Positions 7,509 to 15,379 of a stretch of 25,794 nt of DNA are shown here, piece by piece. The notes under the pieces were generated by a model. That model had not been told where the DNA came from and ran no database searches. It saw nothing but the letters and a program-made list of their open reading frames with translations. Position numbers and translations under genes: made by a program. Numbering within the stretch: the first letter of the stretch is position 1; every line of letters starts with the position of its first letter. Source of the DNA: DATAOG01 sp963753685. GTDB lineage: Bacteria > Pseudomonadota > Alphaproteobacteria > Geminicoccales > Geminicoccaceae. The stretch covers positions 1 through 25,794 of the forward strand of contig CAVWDE010000016.1 of NCBI GenBank assembly GCA_963753685.1, in the 5' to 3' direction.

Positions 7509-8729
7509 TCAAATCCGCCGCCCTGGCGCATCACCTTCAAGCGCCGCGTTGGCGAACTGTACGGTGTCGGCACCGATGAAGCGGCGGATGCGGTCGAGCT
7601 CCACGTCGAGACGGCCGCGGCGGCCGCGGGTGAGGCGTAGCCCCGGTTCCAGCCAGAGGGCCTTGACGTCGAGCGCCGCCCGTTGGCGGTCGGCCTTGAT
7701 GTCGATCCGGCCGATCAGGCGCTCGCCCTCGAGCAGCGGGAAGACGTAGTAGCCGTATTTTCGCCGCGCCTCGGGGACGAACACCTCGATCCGGTAGTCG
7801 AAGTCGAACAGGCGGGCGAGGCGGTCGCGGTCGCGCAGCAGCGGATCGAACGGGTTGAGGACGCGCAGGCGCCTGGCCGGCTCCGGCAGGTCCCGCAGGA
7901 GCTGCTCGATGTCCGGCCGCGCGAACAGCTTCCTTGGCGGCGCGCCGTTCGCCGAGCCGAGGGTCGCCGGGACCGCCGCCCCACCGAGATTGCGCGCGCA
8001 CCAGGCCTTGGCCTCCTCGATCGAGATCAGGCCGAAGAAGCGCGCGAGCTCGCTCGGGCTCGCGACGCCGAGGCGTTCGAGGGCGGCCGAGCAGGCCCAG
8101 TCGATCAGCTCCGCCTCGCTCGGCTGGTGCCGGCGCACGGCCTCCGGGATCACCCGCTCGGGCAGGTCGTAGACCTTCTGGAAGCCGTCGCGGCGCGCGA
8201 TCGCCAGCTGGCCCGTGTGCCAGAGATATTCGAGCGCGGTCTTGCCGGCGTGCCAGTCCCACCAGCCACCGGACGGCCGCTCCCGCTCGACCTCGAGGTC
8301 GCGCGCCCGGATCGCGCCATTGGCCCGGATGTGCTCCAGCAGGCGCTCCAGCTCGAGCGCGAAGCCGTCGCCGAACCAGCGTTTGAAGCGCGCCTCGATC
8401 CGCTCCTGCTCGCGGGCAAAGCGCAGGCGCCAGTACGGGTAGAGACGGACCGGCAGCAGGCTCGCGATCCGATGGGTCCAATGCTCGAACAGAAGCCGCT
8501 CGTCCTGCGCCTGGCGCAGCAGCTCGGGCCGGTAGCCCGGGTGACGCGCGAACAGGATCATGTGGTGGGCGCGCGCGACCGTGTTGATGCTGTCGAGCTG
8601 GAGGAAACCCAGGCGCTCGATCAGCTCGATGAGGCCGGCCGCCGACAGGCGTCCGCGCGGCGCCTCGGCCAGACCCTGCAGGCTCAGGACCAGCCGGCGC
8701 GCCTGGCCGGCGGCGATGGTGATGGTCAT
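7509..8729 (-). CDS. YcaQ/AlkX-type winged-helix DNA glycosylase
   Basis: A 406-residue member of the HTH_42 (YcaQ/AlkZ) family. These proteins have tandem winged helices and a C-terminal beta-barrel, and unhook DNA interstrand crosslinks or excise bulky alkyl adducts. The catalytic loop reads 'GFLQLDSINTVARAHH', so the QxD form (Q44-L45-D46) of the YcaQ/AlkX branch is present instead of QxQ of AlkZ. Other family segments are 'HTSMETER-like' replaced by 'HWTHRIASLLPVRLYPYWRLR', 'WWDWHAGKTALEYLWHTGQLA', and 'VLNPFDPLLRDRDRLARLFDFDYRIEVFVPEARRKYGYYVFPLL'. The ATG at 8729 gives the expected N-terminus, with little SD. It is a single gene 64 bases upstream of the hydrolase gene on the same strand. 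Confidence 0.93.
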   Translation of the reverse strand: MTITIAAGQARRLVLSLQGLAEAPRGRLSAAGLIELIERLGFLQLDSINTVARAHHMILFARHPGYRPELLRQAQDERLLFEHWTHRIASLLPVRLYPYWRLRFAREQERIEARFKRWFGDGFALELERLLEHIRANGAIRARDLEVERERPSGGWWDWHAGKTALEYLWHTGQLAIARRDGFQKVYDLPERVIPEAVRRHQPSEAELIDWACSAALERLGVASPSELARFFGLISIEEAKAWCARNLGGAAVPATLGSANGAPPRKLFARPDIEQLLRDLPEPARRLRVLNPFDPLLRDRDRLARLFDFDYRIEVFVPEARRKYGYYVFPLLEGERLIGRIDIKADRQRAALDVKALWLEPGLRLTRGRRGRLDVELDRIRRFIGADTVQFANAALEGDAPGRRI

Positions 8730-8814
8730 GCCGCGACCATAGCGCCGATCGCGGCCGGTGGCATCCGCGCACGGTCGGGGTCGGCGCCGCGCTCGCCTTG
8801 CTGGTGCAGAGCCC

Positions 8815-10791
8815 TCAGGCGCTGGTGTTCAGGCGTCGGCTCCAGCCGTCGGGCTGCGCCTGCACGCTTGCCGTGGCGTCGATCAGAGCGCTGATCTCGG
8901 CCGTCTCCAGCGGCTTGCTGAAATAGTAGCCCTGCAGCTCGTCGCAGCCTTCAGCCTCGAGCATGCTCATCTGATCGATCAACTCGACGCCTTCGGCGCA
9001 GGTCCTGATGCCGAGGCTGCGGCCGAGGCCGATGATCGCGCGCACGATCGCGTGGGCGTCCCGCCGGCTCTCGACCGAACCGACGAAGCAGCGGTCGATC
9101 TTGATCTTGTCGAAGGGGAAGCGCTGCAGATAGCTGAGGCTCGAATAGCCGGTGCCGAAGTCGTCCATGGCGATCTTCACGCCCAGCTCGCGCAAATGCA
9201 ACAGCACCTCGAGCGCGGTCTTGGGGTCGGACAGGAGCACGCCTTCGGTGATCTCGAGGGTCAGCCGGGTCGGCTCGAGGCCGGTGTCGCGGAGCGCTCG
9301 GGCCACGACCTCGATCAGATCCTGATGGCGGAACTGGACCGGCGACAGGTTGACCGCCAGCTCGACGCCGGGCCAGCCGGCCGCCGCCTGGCAGGCGGTG
9401 CGCAGCACCCACTCGCCGAGCGGCCGGATCAAGCCGGTCTCCTCGGCCAGCGGGATGAAGTCGTCCGGCATCACCAGGCCGCGCTCGGGGTGGCGCCAGC
9501 GGGCCAGGGCCTCGATGCCGCTGAGGCGCCGGTCGGCGGCGTGGAACAGCGGCTGATAGTGCACCTCGAACTCGCCGCGCTCGAGGGCGTGGCGCAGGTC
9601 GGCCTCGAGCGCCTTGCGCGCGCGCAGGGCGCTGTCCATGCCGAGCTCGAAGAAATGGAAGGTGTTGCGCCCTTCCTGCTTGGCCCGGTAGAGCGCGATG
9701 TCGGCGTGCTTGAGGATCGCTTCCGGCGTCTCGCCGTCCGAGGGCACCAGCGCGATGCCGATGCTGATGGTCACGCCGACGTCGTGGCCGTCGAGCTGGA
9801 ACGGCTCGGCCATGCGCTCGAGGATCCGGCGCCCGAGGACGTTGGCGTCGTTCAGGTCGTCGAGCCCGACCTGGACAACCGCGAACTCGTCGCCACCGAG
9901 GCGGGCGACGGTATCGATCTCGCGCACCAGCTCGCGCAGCCGGTCGGCGCAGGCACGGATCAGGAGGTCACCCGCGGCATGGCCGAGGGTGTCGTTGATC
10001 TCCTTGAAGCGATCGAGGTCGAGGCAATGGACGGCGGCCCGCTTGTCGGTGCGCCGCGCCAGGGCCATGGCGCGCTCGATGGTCTCGTAGAGCAGCACCC
10101 GGTTCGGCAGCCCGGTCAGCGGGTCGTGGAGCGCCAGGAACTCGGCGCGCGCTTCGGCCTCGACCTCGACCGTGACATCGCTGCCGGAGCCGCGGTAGCC
10201 GAGGAAGCAGTCCTGCTGGTCGAACACGGGCTTGGCGCTGATCTGACAGTGCCGGACCTGGCCGTCCGCGCCCGTCACCCGGACGCGAAAGTCGCGAAAC
10301 GGGCGGCGTGCGGCCAGATCGCCGAGGTGGGCGCCGACCACCTCCGGCGCGGCCATGTCGACATCCGGTCGCCAGAGCGCGCCTTCGCGAAGCGCGGCCG
10401 GGATCGGTGCTGTGCCCTGCCCGCCCGCCCGGGTGACCAGCGTGAAGCGGCCTTGAGGGTCGATCTCGAAGAACCAGTCGGAGGCCGCCTCGGCGAAATC
10501 GGCGAAGCGCGCCTCGCTCGCCTTGCGCCGACCGATCTCCTCTCGCAGCTGCAGCACACGCCGGATGGCGAACAAGCAGAACGCCACGCCCATGACCATC
10601 AGCAGGGCCAAGAGTTCGTCGATCTCGTAGTGCTCGTGGGCGCGCGAGAACGCGAACAACCAATCCATCACGTCCCATTTGATCGCAACGACGTAGGTGC
10701 CGATGGCAAAGAACAGGATCGCGAGGCTGTCGACCGCGGTGCTGGCGTTGCCGAACCAGGCCACGACACGAGATCGGAGAGGGTGCGGCAT
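8815..10791 (-). CDS. membrane PAS-GGDEF-EAL diguanylate cyclase/phosphodiesterase
   Basis: A 658-residue c-di-GMP turnover protein. Two membrane helices (about 20-37 and 58-78) are followed by a PAS domain (about 93-205), a GGDEF domain (about 215-380) and an EAL domain (about 395-635). The cyclase motif is an intact GGDEF (299-303), with an inhibitory-site RxxD (290-293) exactly five residues upstream. The phosphodiesterase motifs are intact too: 'EAL' 427-429, 'MDDFGTGYSSLSYL' 542-555, 'DKIKIDRCFV', 'AEGVE' and 'QGYYFSKP'. Both activities are therefore possible, with PAS and membrane input choosing between them. The start at 10791 gives the first membrane helix a short N-terminus; the frame stays open upstream into asd but that part has no coding character. 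Divergent from asd across 195 bp. Confidence 0.95.
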   Translation of the reverse strand: MPHPLRSRVVAWFGNASTAVDSLAILFFAIGTYVVAIKWDVMDWLFAFSRAHEHYEIDELLALLMVMGVAFCLFAIRRVLQLREEIGRRKASEARFADFAEAASDWFFEIDPQGRFTLVTRAGGQGTAPIPAALREGALWRPDVDMAAPEVVGAHLGDLAARRPFRDFRVRVTGADGQVRHCQISAKPVFDQQDCFLGYRGSGSDVTVEVEAEARAEFLALHDPLTGLPNRVLLYETIERAMALARRTDKRAAVHCLDLDRFKEINDTLGHAAGDLLIRACADRLRELVREIDTVARLGGDEFAVVQVGLDDLNDANVLGRRILERMAEPFQLDGHDVGVTISIGIALVPSDGETPEAILKHADIALYRAKQEGRNTFHFFELGMDSALRARKALEADLRHALERGEFEVHYQPLFHAADRRLSGIEALARWRHPERGLVMPDDFIPLAEETGLIRPLGEWVLRTACQAAAGWPGVELAVNLSPVQFRHQDLIEVVARALRDTGLEPTRLTLEITEGVLLSDPKTALEVLLHLRELGVKIAMDDFGTGYSSLSYLQRFPFDKIKIDRCFVGSVESRRDAHAIVRAIIGLGRSLGIRTCAEGVELIDQMSMLEAEGCDELQGYYFSKPLETAEISALIDATASVQAQPDGWSRRLNTSA

Positions 10792-10986
10792 GGACGGTCC
10801 CGCTGGCACCAGTGCCTGAGGCGCAAAGGCTAGCGGCGATGCCTTAACCGAGCGTTGAGCGATCGGATCGACCGGCGGGGGCGGCCGGCGCCATTGCAGG
10901 GTGGCGCCGGCGTGAACGATGAGCCTTGACCCGCCGGTCGGCGCGCCCGAAATGTGGGGGCGCGAGGATCCGCCGGGAGGCAGCTG

Positions 10987-12015
10987 ATGGCGTTCAAGCA
11001 GGGCTACAAGGTGGCAGTGGTCGGGGCGACCGGTGCGGTCGGCCGCGAGATGCTGCAGATCCTGGCGGAGCGGGAGTTTCCGGTGAGCGAGGTGGTGGCG
11101 CTCGCCTCCAAGGCCTCCGAGGGCAAGGAGGTGTCCTACGGCGACGACCGGGTGCTCAGGGTGCGGCCGCTCGAGAGCTTCGATTTCGAGGGCACCGACC
11201 TCGGCCTGTTCTCGCCCGGCGCCGCGATCTCCAAGGTGCAGGCACCGCGCGCCGCCAAGGCTGGCTGCATCGTGATCGACAACACCTCGCAGTTCCGCAT
11301 GGACGAGGACGTGCCGCTGGTCGTGCCCGAGGTCAATCCCGAGGCGCTCGAAGGCTTTCGCGAGCGCAACATCATCGCCAACCCGAACTGCTCGACCATT
11401 CAGATGGTGATGGCGCTCAAGCCCTTGCACGACCTCGCGATCGTCAGGCGGGTCGTGGTCGCGACCTACCAGTCGGTCTCGGGCGCCGGGCGCGAGGCGA
11501 TGGACGAGTTGTTCGACCAGACCAAGGGCATCTACGAGACCCGCCTGCCCGAGCCGAACCTGTTTCCCAAGCAGATCGCGTTCAACGTGATCCCGCAGAT
11601 CGACGTCTTCCTGCGCGACGGCACGACCAAGGAAGAGTGGAAGATGGCGGTCGAGACCAAGAAGATCCTCGACCCTGCGATCGAGGTCGCGGCGACCTGC
11701 GTGCGCGTGCCGGTGTTCGTCGGCCATGCCGAGGCAGTCAACGTCGAGTTCGAGCACGAGATCAGCGTCGAGGACGCGCGCTCAGCGCTCGCCGACTTCG
11801 AGGGCGTGGTGCTGCTCGACCGGCCCGACGCGGGCGAGTATGTGACCCCGATCGAGTGCGTCGGCGAATACGCGGTGTTCGTCTCCCGCCTGCGCCAGGA
11901 CCCGACCGTGCCGCACGGCCTGCAGATGTGGGTGGTCGCCGACAACCTGCGCAAAGGCGCCGCCCTCAACGCGGTCCAGATCGCCGAGAAGCTGGTCGAG
12001 CAGGGCTATCTGTAG
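10987..12015 (+). CDS. asd: aspartate-semialdehyde dehydrogenase Asd
   Basis: A 342-residue enzyme that reduces aspartyl phosphate to aspartate semialdehyde with NADPH, the branch point to lysine/diaminopimelate, threonine and methionine. Seen: NADP-binding 'VAVVGATGAVGREMLQIL', 'LFSPGAAISK', the active-site Cys135 in 'NPNCSTIQM', 'TYQSVSGAGREAMDELFDQT', and the 'TCVRVPVFVGHAEAVNVEF' segment with the catalytic His. The ATG at 10987 has GGGAGG six bases upstream and gives the normal MAFKxxYKVAVVG start; an upstream in-frame start at 10954 adds residues without family support. It converges with the TIR-FGE gene, and the 82-bp gap has no strong terminator that I can see. Confidence 0.97.
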   Translation: MAFKQGYKVAVVGATGAVGREMLQILAEREFPVSEVVALASKASEGKEVSYGDDRVLRVRPLESFDFEGTDLGLFSPGAAISKVQAPRAAKAGCIVIDNTSQFRMDEDVPLVVPEVNPEALEGFRERNIIANPNCSTIQMVMALKPLHDLAIVRRVVVATYQSVSGAGREAMDELFDQTKGIYETRLPEPNLFPKQIAFNVIPQIDVFLRDGTTKEEWKMAVETKKILDPAIEVAATCVRVPVFVGHAEAVNVEFEHEISVEDARSALADFEGVVLLDRPDAGEYVTPIECVGEYAVFVSRLRQDPTVPHGLQMWVVADNLRKGAALNAVQIAEKLVEQGYL

Positions 12016-12097
12016 CTGCGGATTGGCACCAGCCCCGCTCTGCTCGAAAGATGCCTGGGCTGCATCCCGGCCCCCGGAGGGGTGAAGTCGTAAAGGT

Positions 12098-13492
12098 TCA
12101 CGGCGCAGCGCTCTCGCTACCCGAGAGCGTCCGGGCAACCCGGAACCCGAGGTCGTTCTTCCGGTCGCGGATGTTGTCCCAGTCGCGGTTGGCGGAGCGC
12201 AGGTCCACCGGTTGGTCGCCCCAGGAGCCCCCGCGCAGCACCCGGCGGCTGCAATCGCCGCTCGTCCAGGCGCTGCCATCGGCCGGCGCCCCCTCGTAGC
12301 TCTCGTTCCAGCAGTCTTCGACCCATTCCCACACGTTACCGTGCATGTCGTACAGGCCCCAGTCATTGGGCGCATAGGATCCGACCTCGACGGCTTTGCC
12401 CACCTTGCCGCCAAAATTGGCGTCGTAGTTGGTAATTCCGGGGCCAACGTGATACGCGGTCGTCGTGCCGGCCCGGCAGGCGTATTCCCACTCGGCCTCG
12501 CTGAGGAGGCGATAGCGATGGCCGGTCCTGCCGCTGAGCCAGCGCAGATAGCCCTGGATGTCCTCCCAACTGACATAGACGACGGGTCGTTTGCCGCGAC
12601 CTCGGCCTCTGTCGGAAGGCCTGTAGGGTTCCACGTGCCTGGCGCGATGCCAGGCCTCATCTTCGGCGTAGCGATCCCACTCCTCGAACGTGACCGGGGA
12701 GCGGCCCACGGCCGGGCGGTATCCGATGCCGATGCGGCGCTGCGACTTCTCCCAATCGAGCCATTCTCGCCTCGCCCCTTGCGTGATCGCCCATTGGCGC
12801 TCCGCCTCGGTCGACCCCATCGTGAACTCGCCGCGCGGCAGCACGACGAGCTCCGGGGCGAATTCACCATTCCGGATCACGGTCAGATCGTCCGGCTCGG
12901 CCGGGCGAGGGCGCGACGGAGTTGCCAACTCGCGACGGGCTGTGGGGGGCGGTGGGAGTGGTGGCGCTTCGCGCGGCGCGATCGTCCTGCGCAATGCCCG
13001 GTCGATGTCCTTGGCGAGGGCTTCCAGCGCCTCCTTGACCTTGGGCGAATTGAACGGCTCTTTTCTCAGCGATCTCCAATCGCGATACTGATGTAATGCA
13101 AGAGCGGAAACCAGCTTATCCTGACCTCGCTGCTCTTTGTCCTCCATAGCCGTTGATTCAAGGTAGTAGATCGGCAGAACGAGATCGTTTCTTCCGGCCG
13201 ACGCCTCATGGTCCAAGAATGCCTGGAGTTCCTTGCGGCACTCATCGCTGCGAAAGAAGCTGGGGGTGAGGATCGGGATCAGAAACCTGACCTCGCTGAG
13301 CGCGGCATCGAGCGTCTCGCGCCAATTCTCCCCCCACCCGATACCCTCCCGATCCTGAAAGACGTCGAAATCCTGGCCGGCAATGACCCGAACGGTCCGG
13401 GTCAGGTGCTTGCGAAACTCGGTGATCGCGCCGTCGTGATATTCGTCGTCGATATGGGCGTAACTGAGAAACGCGACCGGCTGCAAAGGCAT
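12098..13492 (-). CDS. TIR domain fused to FGE/C-type-lectin-fold (SUMF1-like) domain
   Basis: A 464-residue two-domain protein. Residues about 5-150 are a TIR domain: 'VAFLSYAHIDDEYHD', 'DFDVFQDREGIGWGENWRETLDAALSEVRFLIPILTPSFF', then 'RSDECRKELQAF', in which Glu88 sits where TIR NADases carry the catalytic Glu. A proline-rich linker (about 172-202) leads to an FGE-sulfatase/SUMF1-type domain (about 208-455): 'LPRGEFTMGS', 'RLLSEAEWEYACRAGT', 'DMHGNVWEWVEDCW', 'LRGGSW' (419-424) and 'LGFRVAR'. The paired cysteines that true formylglycine-generating enzymes have shortly after GGS(Y/W) are absent, so this half is probably a binding fold, not an active oxidase. Such TIR-FGE fusions are known from predicted bacterial conflict and signalling systems. 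The gene stands alone between housekeeping genes and has lower GC, especially in the TIR half, which suggests transfer. Confidence 0.88.
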   Translation of the reverse strand: MPLQPVAFLSYAHIDDEYHDGAITEFRKHLTRTVRVIAGQDFDVFQDREGIGWGENWRETLDAALSEVRFLIPILTPSFFRSDECRKELQAFLDHEASAGRNDLVLPIYYLESTAMEDKEQRGQDKLVSALALHQYRDWRSLRKEPFNSPKVKEALEALAKDIDRALRRTIAPREAPPLPPPPTARRELATPSRPRPAEPDDLTVIRNGEFAPELVVLPRGEFTMGSTEAERQWAITQGARREWLDWEKSQRRIGIGYRPAVGRSPVTFEEWDRYAEDEAWHRARHVEPYRPSDRGRGRGKRPVVYVSWEDIQGYLRWLSGRTGHRYRLLSEAEWEYACRAGTTTAYHVGPGITNYDANFGGKVGKAVEVGSYAPNDWGLYDMHGNVWEWVEDCWNESYEGAPADGSAWTSGDCSRRVLRGGSWGDQPVDLRSANRDWDNIRDRKNDLGFRVARTLSGSESAAP

Positions 13493-13879
13493 GGCGCTAT
13501 CCAGGCCCTGGTTCTTGAAAACGCCCCGAGCAGGGCAGCGCCCCCCGGCCGCAGCCCAAGACGGGCGCCGCCCCTGGCCGCGGCCGAGTGCGCGGCCCGC
13601 TCGTCAGCACCAGCCGGTAGGTCAACTCGAGCGCCGGGCCGGTTGATCGGGGATGGGTCCCGGCTTTGGCGTCGCTCATGTCTCTGCGCTCCAAAGCCAT
13701 CTACGAGCGCGAGCTCAAGAGGGCCTACCAAGGATTTTGCCGCCCTCTTTCCCTCTGCGCAAGCACGATGCCATCGGCAAGCACCAGCCGTTGAGCGATC
13801 GCGCTGTACGGTGCGTGCGCGCATGAGCAGAGCGACGGTGGTCTGATCCCGGCGTCTGGTCTACAAAAGTCGTCGCGTG
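13493..13879. other. 387-bp lower-GC intergenic patch, no confident gene
   Basis: The gap between the TIR-FGE gene and xseA. Part of it (about 13640-13860) is clearly less GC-rich than the flanks, as is the TIR half next door. A 38-codon open frame at 13678-13794 on the plus strand ('MSLRSKAIYERELKRAYQG...') lacks an SD, and minus-strand open frames have no recognisable content. It may contain divergent promoters for both neighbours and remnants of the DNA that came with the TIR-FGE gene. No repeats or template-repeat-like copy of the TIR-FGE 3' end were found by eye. Confidence 0.5.
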
Positions 13880-15370
13880 ATGGGCTCAGACTCTCGGACC
13901 GCAGGCAGCATGGACCTCGATAACGTCAGCGAGTTCACGGTCAGCGAGCTGTCGGGCGCGCTCAAGCGGACGCTCGAGGATGCCTACGGCTATGTCCGGG
14001 TGCGGGGTGAGCTCTCGGGTCTGCGGCGGGCGGCCTCGGGGCATTTTTATTTTACGCTCAAGGACGCGGCCGCCTGCCTGGACGCCGTCTGCTGGCGGCT
14101 GACCGCGCAGCGCCTCGCGTTCAAGCCCGAGGACGGGCTCGAGGTGGTGGCGAGCGGGCGCATCACGACCTTCCAGAGCCGCTCCAAATACCAGCTGATC
14201 GTCGACCGCCTGGCGCCCGCCGGGGTCGGCGCGCTGATGGCGGTGCTCGAGGAGCGGAAGCGGCAACTCGCGGCCGAAGGGCTGTTCGCAAGTGAGAAAA
14301 AACGCCCCCTGCCCTTCCTGCCCGAGGTGATCGGGGTCGTCACGTCGCCCACGGGTGCTGTGATCCGCGACATCCTGCATCGTCTCGCGGAGCGCTTCCC
14401 GTGCCGGGTGCTGGTGTGGCCGGTGCTGGTCCAGGGCGAGTTCGCGGCCGGGCAGGTCGCCGCGGCCATCGAAGGCTTCAATCGCCTGCCGCGCGGCGGA
14501 CCGGTGCCGCGGCCGGACGTCCTGATCGTCGCGCGCGGCGGCGGCTCGCTCGAGGACCTCTGGCCGTTCAACGAGGAAGCCGTGGTCCGGGCGGCGGCGG
14601 CGAGTGCGATCCCGCTGATCTCGGCGATCGGCCATGAGACCGACACGACGCTGCTCGACCATGCCGCCGATCAGCGGGCGCCCACGCCCACGGCCGCCGC
14701 CGAGCTGGCGGTGCCGGTGCGCGCCGAGCTCGGCCAACGGCTCGGCCAGCTGGACCAGCGCCTGTTCCACGGCACTGGGCGCGAGCTCAGGCAGCTCAGC
14801 CAGCGGGTGACCGGGCTCGGGCGCGGCCTGCCCGACCCCGCCGCCCTGCTCGGCCAGGCGACCCAGCGGCTCGACGATCTGGCCGAGCGCCTGCCGCACG
14901 GGCTGCGGGCGCGCGGCGAGCGGGCGCGGCGCGACCTGCTCGGGCTCGGCGCCCGTATCGGAGCGCCGACGCAGGCGCTGCTGCGCCATCGCCGGGCCGA
15001 GCTCGGCCGCCTGATCGCGCGCCTCACGTTGGGCGAGGTCGGCGCGCGGCTGCCCCGGCATCAGCGTGGCCTCGCCGACCTCGCCGCCCGCCAGAGCCAC
15101 GCCCTCGCCCGCCGGCTCGCCGACAGCCAGGCGCGGCTGCAGGCGCAGGCGAGCCTGCTCGCGTCGCTGAGCTACCGGGGCGTGCTCGAGCGGGGCTTTG
15201 CCCTGGTCCGCGACGAGCGCGGCGAGCTGGTCGACGGCGCCGCCCGGGCACGGACCCAGACCGCGCTCGAGCTCGAGTTCCACGACGGCCGGGTGCCGAC
15301 CGTGGTCGCCCGCGGCCCCCGCTCCGGGCGCCCGGCGCCGCCGGCGGGCGAGCAGGGCCGCCTCTTATGA
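13880..15370 (+). CDS. xseA: exodeoxyribonuclease VII large subunit XseA
   Basis: A 496-residue large subunit of exonuclease VII, which with XseB degrades single-stranded DNA from both ends. Seen: the N-terminal OB-fold ('SEFTVSELSGALKRTLEDAYGYVRVRGELSGLRRAASGHFYFTLKD'), the catalytic-domain segments 'LPFLPEVIGVVTSPTGAVIRDIL', 'LIVARGGGSLEDLWPFNEEAVVRA' and 'IPLISAIGHETDTTLLDHAAD', then the long helical C-terminal region ending near 'LSYRGVLERGFALVRDERGELV'. Start: ATG 13880 (preceded by GTG 13877) or ATG 13910; neither has a strong SD, and the second gives the shorter N-terminus seen in some homologues. Its TGA overlaps an ATG at 15367 that may be the true mazG start. Confidence 0.96.
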   Translation: MGSDSRTAGSMDLDNVSEFTVSELSGALKRTLEDAYGYVRVRGELSGLRRAASGHFYFTLKDAAACLDAVCWRLTAQRLAFKPEDGLEVVASGRITTFQSRSKYQLIVDRLAPAGVGALMAVLEERKRQLAAEGLFASEKKRPLPFLPEVIGVVTSPTGAVIRDILHRLAERFPCRVLVWPVLVQGEFAAGQVAAAIEGFNRLPRGGPVPRPDVLIVARGGGSLEDLWPFNEEAVVRAAAASAIPLISAIGHETDTTLLDHAADQRAPTPTAAAELAVPVRAELGQRLGQLDQRLFHGTGRELRQLSQRVTGLGRGLPDPAALLGQATQRLDDLAERLPHGLRARGERARRDLLGLGARIGAPTQALLRHRRAELGRLIARLTLGEVGARLPRHQRGLADLAARQSHALARRLADSQARLQAQASLLASLSYRGVLERGFALVRDERGELVDGAARARTQTALELEFHDGRVPTVVARGPRSGRPAPPAGEQGRLL

Positions 15371-15379
15371 CCCGGCCCG

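Noticed and set aside
8758..10833. Very long plus-strand open frame opposite the GGDEF-EAL gene
   Set aside because: Same GC effect; the minus-strand gene has all catalytic motifs.
10792..11757. Upstream extension of the GGDEF-EAL frame through asd
   Set aside because: It is antisense to asd with no domain content; the first membrane helix just after 10791 marks the natural start.
12016..12097. Terminator or DGR hairpin between asd and the TIR-FGE gene
   Set aside because: Only a 5-bp GATGC/GCATC stem is visible, without a T-tract.
13678..13794. 38-codon plus-strand frame before xseA
   Set aside because: No SD, no recognised family, short length; may be a remnant but not supportable as a gene.
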